A stretch of 64,000 nucleotides of DNA from Bacillota bacterium (GTDB lineage Bacteria; Bacillota; Clostridia; Christensenellales; UMGS416), in contig JAEZSE010000027.1 of assembly GCA_023421955.1 (NCBI GenBank), positions 1 through 64,000 on the forward strand, read 5' to 3'. Positions 43,421-51,670 of the stretch are shown in pieces. Every line of letters begins with the position of its first letter. Positions within the stretch are counted from its first letter, which is position 1. The position numbers and the translations under genes are program-made. The notes under the pieces were generated by a model. It made no database searches. It saw only the letters and a list, made by a program, of their open reading frames with translations, and was not told where the DNA came from.

Positions 43421-43459
43421 AACAGCAGGTCTCTCACGCTGATTGGGAGACCTGCTGTT
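43421..43459. repeat. Perfect 13-bp inverted repeat between convergent genes
   Basis: AACAGCAGGTCTC (43421-43433) is the exact reverse complement of 43447-43459. It overlaps the stop codon of the minus-strand gene at 43434. Neither side has a strong T-run, so it may be a weak bidirectional terminator. Confidence 0.75.
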
Positions 43460-44609
43460 GTGAGTTTACCCTTGATATACCCTGTGCTGCCAGGATTAAC
43501 ACCAGCAAGATTCCAGTCTGCGGCCAGAGGATCGTCACATCGGTCAACCCATGGATGGCGGTGACTGCCACAACCGCAAAAATGAGCGGTGTGATGGCGC
43601 TTTGCCTTGCCGCCCAAAATCGCCTCCACCCATCACGGAAAGTCATAAAAAAGAAAGCACCTAAAAAAAGCGTGCCGGTCACACCAAAACTGATCAGAGC
43701 TTCCAGCACCAGATTGTGAGCGTGGTAATACTTGTGCACCTCACTCAGATGAAAATAGCCCATCGCTCCCACGCCAAACAACCAGTGCTGCCGTATGCCC
43801 TCCAACGCTTCCATCCAAATGGAGGTGCGGATGAATTTGGCGATGTCGATGCTGTCCAGCCTTGGAAAGATGGCGGGAAAGGATAATGCAAGCTTGATCC
43901 CAACGGCATAGATCGAAATGAGTATAAGCAGGCTCTTGGTTTTCCGGCGCATCACAAAGAATACAAACAGGCCGCCGAAGATAGCTGGCCACGCCGAACG
44001 GCTGTCCGCCATAAATAGTGCTGCAATGGTGGCTATTGCAACAACAACCAGGAAAGCCTTGTGACCCTTTGTTTTTGCAGACGACAGCCGATAGAATGCC
44101 AACATCAGCACCAACTCCAGTGCATAGCTGTAATAGTTTGCATTCTGAAAGGTGGAGGGTGAACGGGGAGCCAGCCCCAATACCCTTTGGAACAACGCAA
44201 TCAAAAAGTAGATCAGGCTGATGATACAGGCAACATCCACCGCTGAGTGAAAGAGCTCTTTGGTCATCACACAACGGAGATATAGATAAAACAACAGCAC
44301 GATGAGGATACCTGCACCCACAGCCAGACCAATCCAGTTTCCGTAGATCACTGGCACCGCGATGGCAAGGATCGCGAACAATGCCAGCCAGCGTAAATGC
44401 GGCGTGGCGGTGATTTGCATGCGGAGGTTGTGGTTTAGCAGTGCGTATACAACAGCCAGCAGCGCCACCGCACCGCAGACATACGCATGGACGAAGATAG
44501 ACACCACTGCAAGGATCACGATTTTACCGTCCAGGCCGGCCATGCCGGAGAGTAAGGGCTCTGGTTTCAGACCTTCTTTGCCAAAGGCCAATTCATGATT
44601 TGGAGACAT
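43434..44609 (-). CDS. O-antigen ligase/polymerase family membrane protein
   Basis: This 391-residue protein has about eleven hydrophobic segments and the Wzy_C (PF04932) pattern: SPSTFQNANYYSYALELVLMLAFYRL, then ADSRSAWPAIFGGLFVFFV and a long outer loop with RTSIWMEALEGIRQHWLFGVGAMGYF before YYHAHNLVLEALISFGVTG. Proteins of this family link or polymerise surface polysaccharides, or attach glycans to lipids or proteins. In a Gram-positive setting capsule, teichoic or glycoprotein roles are possible. The ATG at 44609 follows AGGTG; an ATG at 44621 is also in frame. It is separated from the upstream rpmF by a terminator, so it needs read-through or its own promoter. Confidence 0.85.
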   Translation of the reverse strand: MSPNHELAFGKEGLKPEPLLSGMAGLDGKIVILAVVSIFVHAYVCGAVALLAVVYALLNHNLRMQITATPHLRWLALFAILAIAVPVIYGNWIGLAVGAGILIVLLFYLYLRCVMTKELFHSAVDVACIISLIYFLIALFQRVLGLAPRSPSTFQNANYYSYALELVLMLAFYRLSSAKTKGHKAFLVVVAIATIAALFMADSRSAWPAIFGGLFVFFVMRRKTKSLLILISIYAVGIKLALSFPAIFPRLDSIDIAKFIRTSIWMEALEGIRQHWLFGVGAMGYFHLSEVHKYYHAHNLVLEALISFGVTGTLFLGAFFFMTFRDGWRRFWAARQSAITPLIFAVVAVTAIHGLTDVTILWPQTGILLVLILAAQGISRVNSQQQVSQSA

Positions 44610-44633
44610 CAAGCACCTCATGTAGAAAATCAA

Positions 44634-44659
44634 AAGGCTGCCCCACTCGGAGCAGCCTT
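44634..44659 (-). terminator. Terminator of the yceD-rpmF unit
   Basis: AAGGCTGC (44634-44641) and GCAGCCTT (44652-44659) form an 8-bp stem. On the minus strand it is followed by TTGATTTTC. It lies between rpmF and the downstream O-antigen-ligase-like gene. Confidence 0.8.
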
Positions 44660-44680
44660 GATTGAACCGTTGGTCGCGCC

Positions 44681-44881
44681 TTACTTGGCGGCCTTCTTGG
44701 CAGCCGTCTCCGTGACGACGGCCTGACGCCCGTCATAATAACCGCAATTGCCGCAAACGCGATGAGGGAGCTTCGCCTGCTTGCATCTGGGGCATTCGGT
44801 GATCGGGGGGGTCTCAAGTTTCCAGTTGGCCAGCCGCGAACGGGAACGGGCCTTGGAATGTCTACCCTTTGGTAATGCCAT
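44681..44881 (-). CDS. rpmF: 50S ribosomal protein L32
   Basis: This 66-residue protein reads ALPKGRHSKARSRSRLANWKLETPP, then the zinc-binding CPRCKQAKLPHRVCGNCGYYDGRQA with four cysteines, so it is the Zn-containing L32. AGGAGGTG precedes the ATG. It follows yceD, the standard bacterial order, and a terminator lies right after it. Length and motifs are normal. Confidence 0.97.
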   Translation of the reverse strand: MALPKGRHSKARSRSRLANWKLETPPITECPRCKQAKLPHRVCGNCGYYDGRQAVVTETAAKKAAK

Positions 44882-44925
44882 GGTAACACCTCCTCGCAGC
44901 GTGGCTGCAAATTACTTGATCAGTT

Positions 44926-45393
44926 TCATAAGCCTTCGGAGCCGGGCTGTGGGCAGTCGCACTTTACTGTATTGCGATCCACTCCGCACATCGGGCACAA
45001 TCCCAGGCAATCCTCGCTGCACAGATGCCGCATCGGTGCGTTCAACGAGATCAGGTCTCCAACCATCTGCTCTAAGTCAAGTTTTTCACCCTGATAAAGG
45101 TAGCGGTCGGGATGGTTCTCATCGGCCTCTTTGGCGTATTCCTCGCTGAAGTCAATCGTGAGCTCGGAAGGCACGTCTTTCAGGCAACGGCAGCAGGTAG
45201 CGGTGTATTCAGCGTGGATGCTGCCGGTCAGAACGAAATCCTCACCGGTATTGGTGGCTTTACCGCTCACCACGACCGGTTTTGTGAAGCGCAGCTCTTC
45301 TCCAGCCACATTGATGGGTTCGAATTGCTCCGTAAGCTCAAACGGCATCGGTTGGCCGGGGGCTTTCAGCGCTCTTGAAATATCCAGGTGCAT
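44926..45393 (-). CDS. yceD: YceD/DUF177 family protein
   Basis: This 155-residue protein belongs to DUF177, almost always encoded before rpmF and thought to take part in 23S rRNA or 50S assembly. TATCCRCLKDVPSELTIDFSEEYAKE is the conserved centre, with LDLEQMVGDLISLNAPMRHLCSEDCLGLCPMCGVDRN near the end, where four cysteines could bind zinc. GGAGGA lies 7 bases before the ATG at 45393. An ATG at 45414 is in frame but lies inside the promoter region. Confidence 0.95.
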   Translation of the reverse strand: MHLDISRALKAPGQPMPFELTEQFEPINVAGEELRFTKPVVVSGKATNTGEDFVLTGSIHAEYTATCCRCLKDVPSELTIDFSEEYAKEADENHPDRYLYQGEKLDLEQMVGDLISLNAPMRHLCSEDCLGLCPMCGVDRNTVKCDCPQPGSEGL

Positions 45394-45422
45394 GTTCTTC
45401 CTCCGAAAAGGCAACGCAGTCC

Positions 45423-45451
45423 ATTATATTGATATTGTGCTTTGTTGTCAA
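45423..45451 (-). promoter_or_regulatory. Sigma-A promoter of yceD-rpmF
   Basis: On the minus strand TTGACA (45451-45446), a 17-base spacer and TATAAT (45428-45423) are both perfect consensus, 30 bases before the yceD start. This is the strongest promoter seen in the window, fitting a ribosomal protein gene. Confidence 0.93.
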
Positions 45452-45539
45452 CAAATATTCACTCAAAATGCGTGTTTTTAACGATTCCGAGGTTACTGCA
45501 GCATCTGTTTTGACGCAAATTGTATGTTTTTACTGCGAT

Positions 45540-46298
45540 TTATCGTTTCCGGCAGATCAGAAACAACACACTTGATTTATCAGGCAGCTCTCCTGTGGGC
45601 CAACCCCACAGCCTGGAAAAGAAACGCAACGACTCCGGTGTTTCCGCGAAGTACGAGTTAAGCTCATCCGTTGTGGCCCCGGTGTCACGCCGCCAGCTTT
45701 CCGACTGCGCCCGCATTGCGTTGGTGTGCGGTTGGCCCAGTGCCTTTTCCACGGCGAACCCGCAGCGCTCCGCCAGCGCTGAAAGGTTCTCGGCCGTATA
45801 GAGCCGTAAGTGCCAGGGATTTTCCGGCTTGCCGGTGCTGTCTTGCGGTTCATAACCTTCCTTCGGCGCGGAGAGCAGCAGCCAGCGGCCCCGACGGAGC
45901 ACCCGTGCCAGTTCCCTGAGCAGCAGACCGTCATCCTGCACATGCTCGATTGTCTCAAAGCACACGGCGCAGTCCAGGGAGTTGTCCGGCAGGAAGGGGA
46001 GGCCGCCATTCAGATCAGCCTGGCAAAAACCCACGTTGGTGATACCGACCTCTTTGCAACGCTCCGAACCCAGCGCCAAAAGGCAACTGTCGCGGTCAAT
46101 GGCGGTCACGGTTTGAGCATGCCGCGCCAGAGAGAGCGCCCCGTAACCGCTGCCGCAGGCACAGTCCAGCGCCGTTGCGAGCCGGCGTTTGCGCATGAAC
46201 TCAGCTGCAAACTCATAGCGGGCCAGGTGCTCCACACGCACAAAGAAGTTGGCGCTGCCCCGGTCAAAGGGGTCGATACTCTCTGGGAATTTTGTCAT
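45540..46298 (-). CDS. SAM-dependent methyltransferase
   Basis: This 252-residue protein has class I methyltransferase motifs: ATALDCACGSGYGALSLARHA (motif I), TAIDRDSCLL (acidic motif II), SLDCAVCFETIEHV and ARVLRRGRWLLLSAPKEG. FFVRVEHLARYEFAAEFM at the start is usual for small-molecule or lipid-type methyltransferases. AAGGA lies before the ATG. The HD-domain gene lies 33 bases upstream on the same strand. Substrate unknown. Confidence 0.88.
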   Translation of the reverse strand: MTKFPESIDPFDRGSANFFVRVEHLARYEFAAEFMRKRRLATALDCACGSGYGALSLARHAQTVTAIDRDSCLLALGSERCKEVGITNVGFCQADLNGGLPFLPDNSLDCAVCFETIEHVQDDGLLLRELARVLRRGRWLLLSAPKEGYEPQDSTGKPENPWHLRLYTAENLSALAERCGFAVEKALGQPHTNAMRAQSESWRRDTGATTDELNSYFAETPESLRFFSRLWGWPTGELPDKSSVLFLICRKR

Positions 46299-46331
46299 CG
46301 TGCTGTGTATTCCTTGCGTATCGATTCGGCA

Positions 46332-46949
46332 TTAGCGACTCGAGGAAAATGTATTCTCCATGACTCCTGGCAACATATCATAGATTGCCTTTCCGGCTTT
46401 CGTATCGAAGTAGTCCTTGATCTCAAATGTTCTTTTCCATTTGGGTATGATATTTGCATGGAACCCATGCCTCATAGCCACGTTAACCATTCTCTTTTCC
46501 ATCAATATGAATCCCGTATCGATTGCCAGGGTGTCACACAGCTGAATTAATAGATCATAATCATCATAGTCAATCGTCCGGACGTAATCATCCACAAAAC
46601 GATATTCATCATCAGTGCAATCCCATTTTCCAAATGCTTCCTTGATGTCTTTGTCCGGAAAGGAATGTGTCAGGCTGATTTTCGCAGCATCAGGTAGCCC
46701 CTTTTCCATGCAAAAATAATATCCATCGATGCTATGCCTCATGCCGGTGACGCCGAACCTTCTCCCGATATCATGCAGCATTCCCAACGCATGTGCCTTT
46801 TCAGAATCAAGCTCTGGACAGCATTGTGCAATGTTTCTCGCAGCCAGCCCTGCATACTGCGAGTGCTTCACCCAAGGCCCCGGATTCATCCGGGAGGCTT
46901 CCTCTAAAAGCTCTTCGGCCATCTCAACTGAAAGCTTATTGATTTGCAT
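46332..46949 (-). CDS. HD domain-containing putative phosphohydrolase
   Basis: This 205-residue protein has the HD metal motif: KHSQYAGLAARNIAQ (first His, about residue 29), GMLHDIGRRFGVTG (HD pair, about residue 59) and, further on, DYDDYDLLIQLCDTLA with the last Asp. The core resembles HD proteins of the HDIG type seen with nucleotidyl- or nucleotide-processing roles. AGAGGTG lies before the ATG. It is divergent from ylbJ across a 170-base gap. The likely activity is hydrolysis of a nucleotide or phosphate ester, but this is inferred from fold only. Confidence 0.85.
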   Translation of the reverse strand: MQINKLSVEMAEELLEEASRMNPGPWVKHSQYAGLAARNIAQCCPELDSEKAHALGMLHDIGRRFGVTGMRHSIDGYYFCMEKGLPDAAKISLTHSFPDKDIKEAFGKWDCTDDEYRFVDDYVRTIDYDDYDLLIQLCDTLAIDTGFILMEKRMVNVAMRHGFHANIIPKWKRTFEIKDYFDTKAGKAIYDMLPGVMENTFSSSR

Positions 46950-47119
46950 ATCAGCACCTCTGTGGGTTCACCCAATGATAGATTATATCATACTCAGCAA
47001 TCGTCACCCAGATTGGACAAATGCATTTCCTGATAAGAGATGCCCGGAATTCAGCACAAGCATTTCCCGATGCCCATGGCAGTATGATATATGGATAGAT
47101 CACTATTTCGGGGGAAGCC

Positions 47120-48256
47120 ATGAACTGGAAAGGCTGGCTGCTGGCAATCGCCACGGCGCTTCTGATGCTTGGGCTGGCGCTGCAGCCGGTGGTGGCGCTC
47201 GCGAGCGCAAGGGAGGGGCTTTCGCTGTTCCTAACCGTGGTGCTGCCATCGCTGCTGCCGTTTATGGTGTGCGCCCAATTGTTTATTGAAAGCGGCGCAG
47301 CCTCAGCAGCGGGCAGGGTGCTGAACCGCCTGATGCGGCCGCTCTTTGCTTGCCCCGGCGAGTCGGCGTTTGCACTCACCGCCGGGCTGTTGGCAGGATA
47401 TCCCACCGGTGCAAGGCTTGCGCTGGATTTGTATGAGCAAGGCCTGGTCTCAAAGGAGGATGCTGCCCGCACCGGGCTTCTGGCCTCCTCCTGCGGGCCG
47501 GTGTTTATGCTGGGAGCGGTGGGCGCCGGGTTGCTCCAAAACCCGGCGGCAGGTTGGTTGATCTTCATCAGCCATGTGGTGGCTGTCGTGATGACAGGCG
47601 TATTGTTTTCCATCAGGGGCAATCGCTCTGCCGGAACTATCCGGCAGCCAACGGCGGGGGAGTGCAAGCCGGTGATGGAGGCCTTCGGTGAGGCAATCAA
47701 AAAGACTGTGCTCACACTGTGGACGGTCGGGGGATACATTGTCTTGTTCTCAGTGCTCACTGCGCTGCTGCGCCACTACAACCTGTTGGCGCCGGTGGCA
47801 GCGGTGCTTACCCCTGTGTTGAAACTGCTGGGCCTGGAGCAGGGGCTTGCGGCGCCCTTGGCCATAGGCGCGATCGAAATGACCAATGGTTGCAACGCTG
47901 TGGCCGCAGCGCAGGCCACACTGGCCAACCGCTGCGCCGCAATGGCGATGCTCGTCTCTTTTGGCGGCCTGTGCATTCAGGCGCAGTCGATGCTCTTCCT
48001 TGCCAAGATCGGCCTTCCCTTTGGCAGGTTTCTTCTGATGAAAACAGCGCAGGCGGCGATTGCCTTCGCCGCCTGCCGCGTATTTGCATTACTGCCTGCG
48101 TTTGATACAGTGCTGTGTATGGGAAGCATTGCCGTGCCCGGTTTCACCTTCGCATCGGCGTTGCTTTCCTCGGCTGTGTATACAGCCGGGGGCATGCTCG
48201 TGTTTGTGGGGCTCAGCTTCTTCAGCGGCCGCGCATCGACTCGCGGTTCTGCTTGA
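47120..48256 (+). CDS. ylbJ: Sporulation integral membrane protein YlbJ
   Basis: This 378-residue protein has about eight to ten hydrophobic segments and the YlbJ/nucleoside-recognition-like halves. SLFLTVVLPSLLPFMVCAQLFIESG, FALTAGLLAGYPTGARLALDLYEQG and SSCGPVFMLGAVGAGLLQNPAAG are well conserved in YlbJ, as is MTNGCNAVAA. YlbJ is made in the mother cell under sigma-E in Bacillus and is needed for spore cortex formation. GGGGGAAGCC precedes the ATG. It overlaps the convergent small coiled-coil gene by 35 bases. Its presence argues for a spore-former; the next gene block (rsmD-coaD) is the usual ylbJ neighbourhood. Confidence 0.93.
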   Translation: MNWKGWLLAIATALLMLGLALQPVVALASAREGLSLFLTVVLPSLLPFMVCAQLFIESGAASAAGRVLNRLMRPLFACPGESAFALTAGLLAGYPTGARLALDLYEQGLVSKEDAARTGLLASSCGPVFMLGAVGAGLLQNPAAGWLIFISHVVAVVMTGVLFSIRGNRSAGTIRQPTAGECKPVMEAFGEAIKKTVLTLWTVGGYIVLFSVLTALLRHYNLLAPVAAVLTPVLKLLGLEQGLAAPLAIGAIEMTNGCNAVAAAQATLANRCAAMAMLVSFGGLCIQAQSMLFLAKIGLPFGRFLLMKTAQAAIAFAACRVFALLPAFDTVLCMGSIAVPGFTFASALLSSAVYTAGGMLVFVGLSFFSGRASTRGSA

Positions 48257-48665
48257 CAATATCCAGGCTCCTGGACACATAGCTTTCCAGGTCTGCCAGA
48301 ATGTCTTCCACATACTCGTTGGCGCTCTTCTTGATTTCCCTGGCGCTGGAGTGGGCGGCGGTCAGGATCTCCTCGGCGCGTACGGCGGCCATGCGGGTGA
48401 TCTCCTCCTGCTCCACCAGCTTGCGGGCTTTGCTCTCAGCATCGGCGATGATCGCCTCTGCTTCCTTCTCAGCATCGTAGAGGATTTGGTTCTTTTCACT
48501 CTGGATCGTCTGGGCTTCCATAATTTCCCGTGGCATGTTCTGCCGGATGTCGCCCACGATGTTCAGGCACTTCTCCCTGTCCACCATCGCCTTTGCGGAA
48601 AACGGCACGTTGGATGCCTTCTCCAGCTCGTCCTGCAAATAGTCCAGCAATCCCATGATATTCAT
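48222..48665 (-). CDS. Coiled-coil ATPase subunit b-like protein downstream of coaD
   Basis: This 147-residue protein is mainly one long helix: KNQILYDAEKEAEAIIADAESKARKLVEQEEITRMAAVRAEEILTAAHSSAREIKKSANEYVEDIL, with the Ala/Glu pattern of F-type ATPase subunit b stalks. It has no membrane segment and no ATPase operon nearby, so it is a soluble stalk-like protein. In Clostridia such genes sit beside coaD with unknown function. The ATG at 48665 follows GGAGGA; the upstream in-frame ATG at 48680 is too early. It ends inside ylbJ, overlapping 35 bases. Confidence 0.8.
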   Translation of the reverse strand: MNIMGLLDYLQDELEKASNVPFSAKAMVDREKCLNIVGDIRQNMPREIMEAQTIQSEKNQILYDAEKEAEAIIADAESKARKLVEQEEITRMAAVRAEEILTAAHSSAREIKKSANEYVEDILADLESYVSRSLDIVKQNRESMRGR

Positions 48666-48703
48666 TTGTCCGTCCTCCAAATCAAGCGCTGCGGGCTTTG
48701 CGT

Positions 48704-49189
48704 TCAGCGGCTCCGGTTCAGCGCGTTTTTGACAAATTCCAGGTTGGCCTGTGGGATCAGGTCGGAGATTTCGCCGCCGTGGCTGCCCACGTCTTTTGCC
48801 ATCGAGGAGCTGATGAACGAGTGCTCGATGGCAGTCATGATAAACACCGTTTCTATGCCGGGGGCCAGCTTGCGGTTCATGGAGGCGATCTGAAACTCCA
48901 TCTCGAAATCGGATAGAGCTCTCAACCCCCGCACGATGGCGTGTGCTTCCAGGCCTTTGGCATAATCTGCCAGCAAGCCACCGAAGCTTGCCACAGTCAC
49001 GTTGGGCAGGTGGGCTGTCGCCTTTTTCAGCATCATGACCCGGTCTTCCACGGTGAACGTGGCTTTCTTCGCAGCGTTATTTAGCACAGCCACCACCAGC
49101 TTGTCGCACAGCCGGCTGGCCCGCTCCGCCACGTCGATGTGGCCCACGGTGGCCGGGTCAAAGCTGCCTGGATAAATCCAAAGACTCAT
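48704..49189 (-). CDS. coaD: Phosphopantetheine adenylyltransferase
   Basis: This 161-residue enzyme transfers AMP to 4'-phosphopantetheine, the fourth step of coenzyme A synthesis. The nucleotidyltransferase motif YPGSFDPATVGHIDVAERA (T/HxGH) is intact at residues 6-24, AIVRGLRALSDFEMEFQIASMNRKL is typical, and FISSSMAKDVGSHGG is the conserved ISSTxVRE-like loop. Its start overlaps the rsmD stop by 4 bases (ATGA), the classical rsmD-coaD pair. Length is normal. Confidence 0.98.
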   Translation of the reverse strand: MSLWIYPGSFDPATVGHIDVAERASRLCDKLVVAVLNNAAKKATFTVEDRVMMLKKATAHLPNVTVASFGGLLADYAKGLEAHAIVRGLRALSDFEMEFQIASMNRKLAPGIETVFIMTAIEHSFISSSMAKDVGSHGGEISDLIPQANLEFVKNALNRSR

Positions 49190-49734
49190 TGGTCTTCCTG
49201 CCTTTTATAGAATGAAAACGCTGATGCGCCATAGCATCGCGTGCCTGTCTTGGCCAGGCCCGTCACAGTATCCGGCAGAGTGTCGGTGGAGCTGTGTTCT
49301 GCCACAACCACACCGCCTGGTGCGAGCAGCCCCGCGCAACCCTCAATCGCCTTGGTGAGCAGCCCGGATGCGTAGGGTGGATCCAAGAACACCAGATCGA
49401 AGATGCTGCCGGAGAGCTGCTTGACCCCGGTCAAGAAATCCGCTTGGTGGATCTCCACCTGAGGCAGCACTCCCAATGACCGGGCGTTGTCTTCGAGCAG
49501 TTTCGCTGCTGCACGGTCATACTCAAACAGCACAGCCTCCGCCGCACCACGGCTCAACGCCTCGAACGAAAGCGCCCCGCTTCCGGCAAACCCATCAAGC
49601 ACCCTGGCATTTTCAATGACGCCATGCAGGATGTTGAACAGCGCGCCCCGGGCCTTGTCGCCGGTGGGGCGGGTGGAACTACCGGGTGGTGCTTCGAAAT
49701 TCCTCGATCGGAGCTTTCCGGCGATGATACGCAA
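49186..49734 (-). CDS. rsmD: 16S rRNA (guanine(966)-N2)-methyltransferase RsmD
   Basis: This 182-residue enzyme methylates G966 of 16S rRNA. It starts LRIIAGKLRSRNFEAPPGSSTRPTGDKARGALFNIL, has ARVLDGFAGSGALSFEALSRGA as motif I and FDLVFLDPPYASG (DPPY) as the catalytic motif. The track-style start at 49749 lacks a ribosome site. GGAGG at 49747-49743 lies 8 bases before a TTG at 49734 that gives the family-typical (M)RIIAGK start, so TTG is chosen. It heads the rsmD-coaD-coiled-coil unit. Confidence 0.95.
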   Translation of the reverse strand: MRIIAGKLRSRNFEAPPGSSTRPTGDKARGALFNILHGVIENARVLDGFAGSGALSFEALSRGAAEAVLFEYDRAAAKLLEDNARSLGVLPQVEIHQADFLTGVKQLSGSIFDLVFLDPPYASGLLTKAIEGCAGLLAPGGVVVAEHSSTDTLPDTVTGLAKTGTRCYGASAFSFYKRQEDQ

Positions 49735-49782
49735 GCTTGAAGCCTCCATTATGGCTGATCATTGCCGTATTTACATTATTTT

Positions 49783-49810
49783 ACTATAAGTGGTTGCGCT
49801 TCACAAGCAA
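49783..49810 (-). promoter_or_regulatory. Probable promoter of rsmD-coaD
   Basis: On the minus strand TTGCTT (49810-49805), a 16-base spacer and TATAGT (49788-49783) lie about 50 bases before the TTG start of rsmD. Confidence 0.5.
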
Positions 49811-49932
49811 GAATCAACCTGTGATGATTTGAGAATCACTCCAATACTCCATGAAATCTTCGTAAGAACGATCTTTGCTGCCTGTTTTCTTGCACTGGCC
49901 ATCGGGCATCTATTCTGGGAAGGACGTGGCGT

Positions 49933-51624
49933 ATGAAGAGTATTATTCAATGTGATGAAACCAAGTGCGAGGGTTGCAACCGCTGCCTCAGAGTTTGCCC
50001 GGTGGATGGCGCAAACCTTGCCTACCATGCTGCTGGCACTTGCTGTGTGAAGCTGGATCCGGACCGTTGCATCCATTGCGGTGCGTGCATTTCCATTTGC
50101 CAGCATGGCGCGCGTTATTATCTGGATGATACCGAGCGCTTTTTTCATGATCTGGAAAATGGCGTTGAGATCAGCCTGATTGTAGCCCCTGCCAGCCGCA
50201 CCAACTTCTCTGACCTGTCTGGCGTGCTCTCCTGGTTGAGGGGCCTTGGTGTTAGGTCGGTATTCGATGTTTCCCTCGGCGCTGATATCTGCACCTGGGC
50301 ACATATCCGTATGATTGAGCAGACCAACCCGGGCCCTGTCATCACCCAGCCATGCCCGGCCATTGTGAACTACATCACCAAGTATCAGCCCCAATTGGCA
50401 GGCAACCTCTCTCCCATTCACAGCCCGATGCTTTGCACGGCGATCTTCATGAAGAAGGTGATGGGTGTGGGTGGTAAAATCGCAGCGCTCTCACCCTGCA
50501 TTGCAAAAAGCAGCGAGTTTGATGCCACCGGTATGGTGGACTATAACATTACCTTCCGGGCGCTTCAAGATTTCATAGATCGCCGCGGTGTCAGGTTTAC
50601 GGCTGAGCCGTTTGAGTTTGACCACATTGATTCATCCTTAGGCCGTCTCTTCCCGATGCCCGGCGGCCTCAAGGAAAACCTGGAGCATTATTTGGGCAAT
50701 ACCCTGCGCGTGGACCGCGGAGAAGGCCAGCAGCATGTCTATAGGGCGCTGGATCAATACGCCAAGGAGCCAACTGAATACCTTCCGGCAGTGTATGATG
50801 TGCTCAACTGCTCCGAAGGCTGCAACAAGGGCACCGGTTGCGGCAACAGCCCCTCAATATTTGAGATTCACAGCAAAATGCACGCGGAGCGCAAAACTGT
50901 GACACAGGCTAGCAAGGCCGACAAAGCCATGATGACCGAGTTGTTTGACCGCTTTGACAAACGGCTGAACTGGAAGGATTTCACCAGGACCTATCTGCTG
51001 CACCCTATCCAGGTGCGCGATGTGGATGCCCGAGCCATGGAAGAGGCGTTCCTTTCGCTTGGAAAAACCAATGATGTTGAGCGGCATCATAACTGCAGCG
51101 CTTGCGGATTTGAAACTTGCCACGAAATGGCAATTCGGATCGCGCGCGGTGAAAACGTGCCGGAGAATTGTATTGAGAAAAACCGCTTGACGGTGCGCAA
51201 CGAGCATCAGGCATTGTTGCAGGAGAAAAAACTGAACGAGCTGAACATTGAGCAGATGGCGACGGAAGTGAATGAGATCAAGCGCCTGTATGATGATGTG
51301 CTTCAAGCCGTCAAAGACATTGATGTCGCAATCGCGGGTTATCAGGGAATGGCCGATGTGGTTAACTCCATCGCGATGCAGACCAACTTGCTGGCGCTGA
51401 ACGCCTCCATTGAAGCAGCCCGTGCTGGCCGCCATGGCAGCGGATTTGCTGTAGTTGCTGACGCGATCCGCAAACTGGCGCTTGATTCACAGGAGGCAGT
51501 GAAGGAATCCGAGGGCACCAGCCGGTTTGCTGCCAGCTCCATTGAGGAAATCAATACCTCCAGTCACAATGTGCAGCAGTCACTGCTTAAGGTGACCGAA
51601 TATCTAAGTGAGATATCGGGATAA
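49933..51624 (+). CDS. Sensory [FeFe]-hydrogenase-like protein with C-terminal chemotaxis-type signalling domain
   Basis: This 563-residue soluble protein has four parts. Residues 1-60 carry two 4Fe-4S motifs (CEGCNRCLRVCP and CIHCGACISICQ). Residues about 75-320 form an H-cluster domain: ITQPCPAIVNYI (L1), LSPCIAKSSEFD (L2) and NCSEGCNKGTGCG (L3), which retain the cysteines but differ from catalytic TSCCP and MPC(x)xK. Around 380-395, HNCSACGFETCHEMA is a further Fe-S motif. Residues about 420-563 end in an MCP hairpin, QTNLLALNASIEAARAG, followed by FAVVADAIRKLA. It lacks membrane segments. It resembles the group C/D sensory hydrogenase-like proteins; a role in sensing H2 or redox state is inferred. 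AAGGACG precedes the ATG. Confidence 0.88.
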   Translation: MKSIIQCDETKCEGCNRCLRVCPVDGANLAYHAAGTCCVKLDPDRCIHCGACISICQHGARYYLDDTERFFHDLENGVEISLIVAPASRTNFSDLSGVLSWLRGLGVRSVFDVSLGADICTWAHIRMIEQTNPGPVITQPCPAIVNYITKYQPQLAGNLSPIHSPMLCTAIFMKKVMGVGGKIAALSPCIAKSSEFDATGMVDYNITFRALQDFIDRRGVRFTAEPFEFDHIDSSLGRLFPMPGGLKENLEHYLGNTLRVDRGEGQQHVYRALDQYAKEPTEYLPAVYDVLNCSEGCNKGTGCGNSPSIFEIHSKMHAERKTVTQASKADKAMMTELFDRFDKRLNWKDFTRTYLLHPIQVRDVDARAMEEAFLSLGKTNDVERHHNCSACGFETCHEMAIRIARGENVPENCIEKNRLTVRNEHQALLQEKKLNELNIEQMATEVNEIKRLYDDVLQAVKDIDVAIAGYQGMADVVNSIAMQTNLLALNASIEAARAGRHGSGFAVVADAIRKLALDSQEAVKESEGTSRFAASSIEEINTSSHNVQQSLLKVTEYLSEISG

Positions 51625-51637
51625 GCGCTCACCATTT

Positions 51638-51666
51638 TTGACAACACCATGTGAGTATGTTATGCT
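51638..51666 (+). promoter_or_regulatory. Sigma-A promoter of an intergenic RNA
   Basis: TTGACA (51638-51643), a 17-base spacer and TATGCT (51661-51666) lie just after the hydrogenase-like gene and point into 500 bases without a gene. Confidence 0.8.
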
Positions 51667-51670
51667 TTTG

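Noticed and set aside
44926..45414. Longer start for yceD at 45414
   Set aside because: GGAGGA is spaced for 45393, and 45414 lies too close to the -10 element.
49735..49749. ATG start of rsmD at 49749
   Set aside because: Its GAG-GCT codons form the ribosome site of the TTG at 49734, which gives the family-typical N-terminus.
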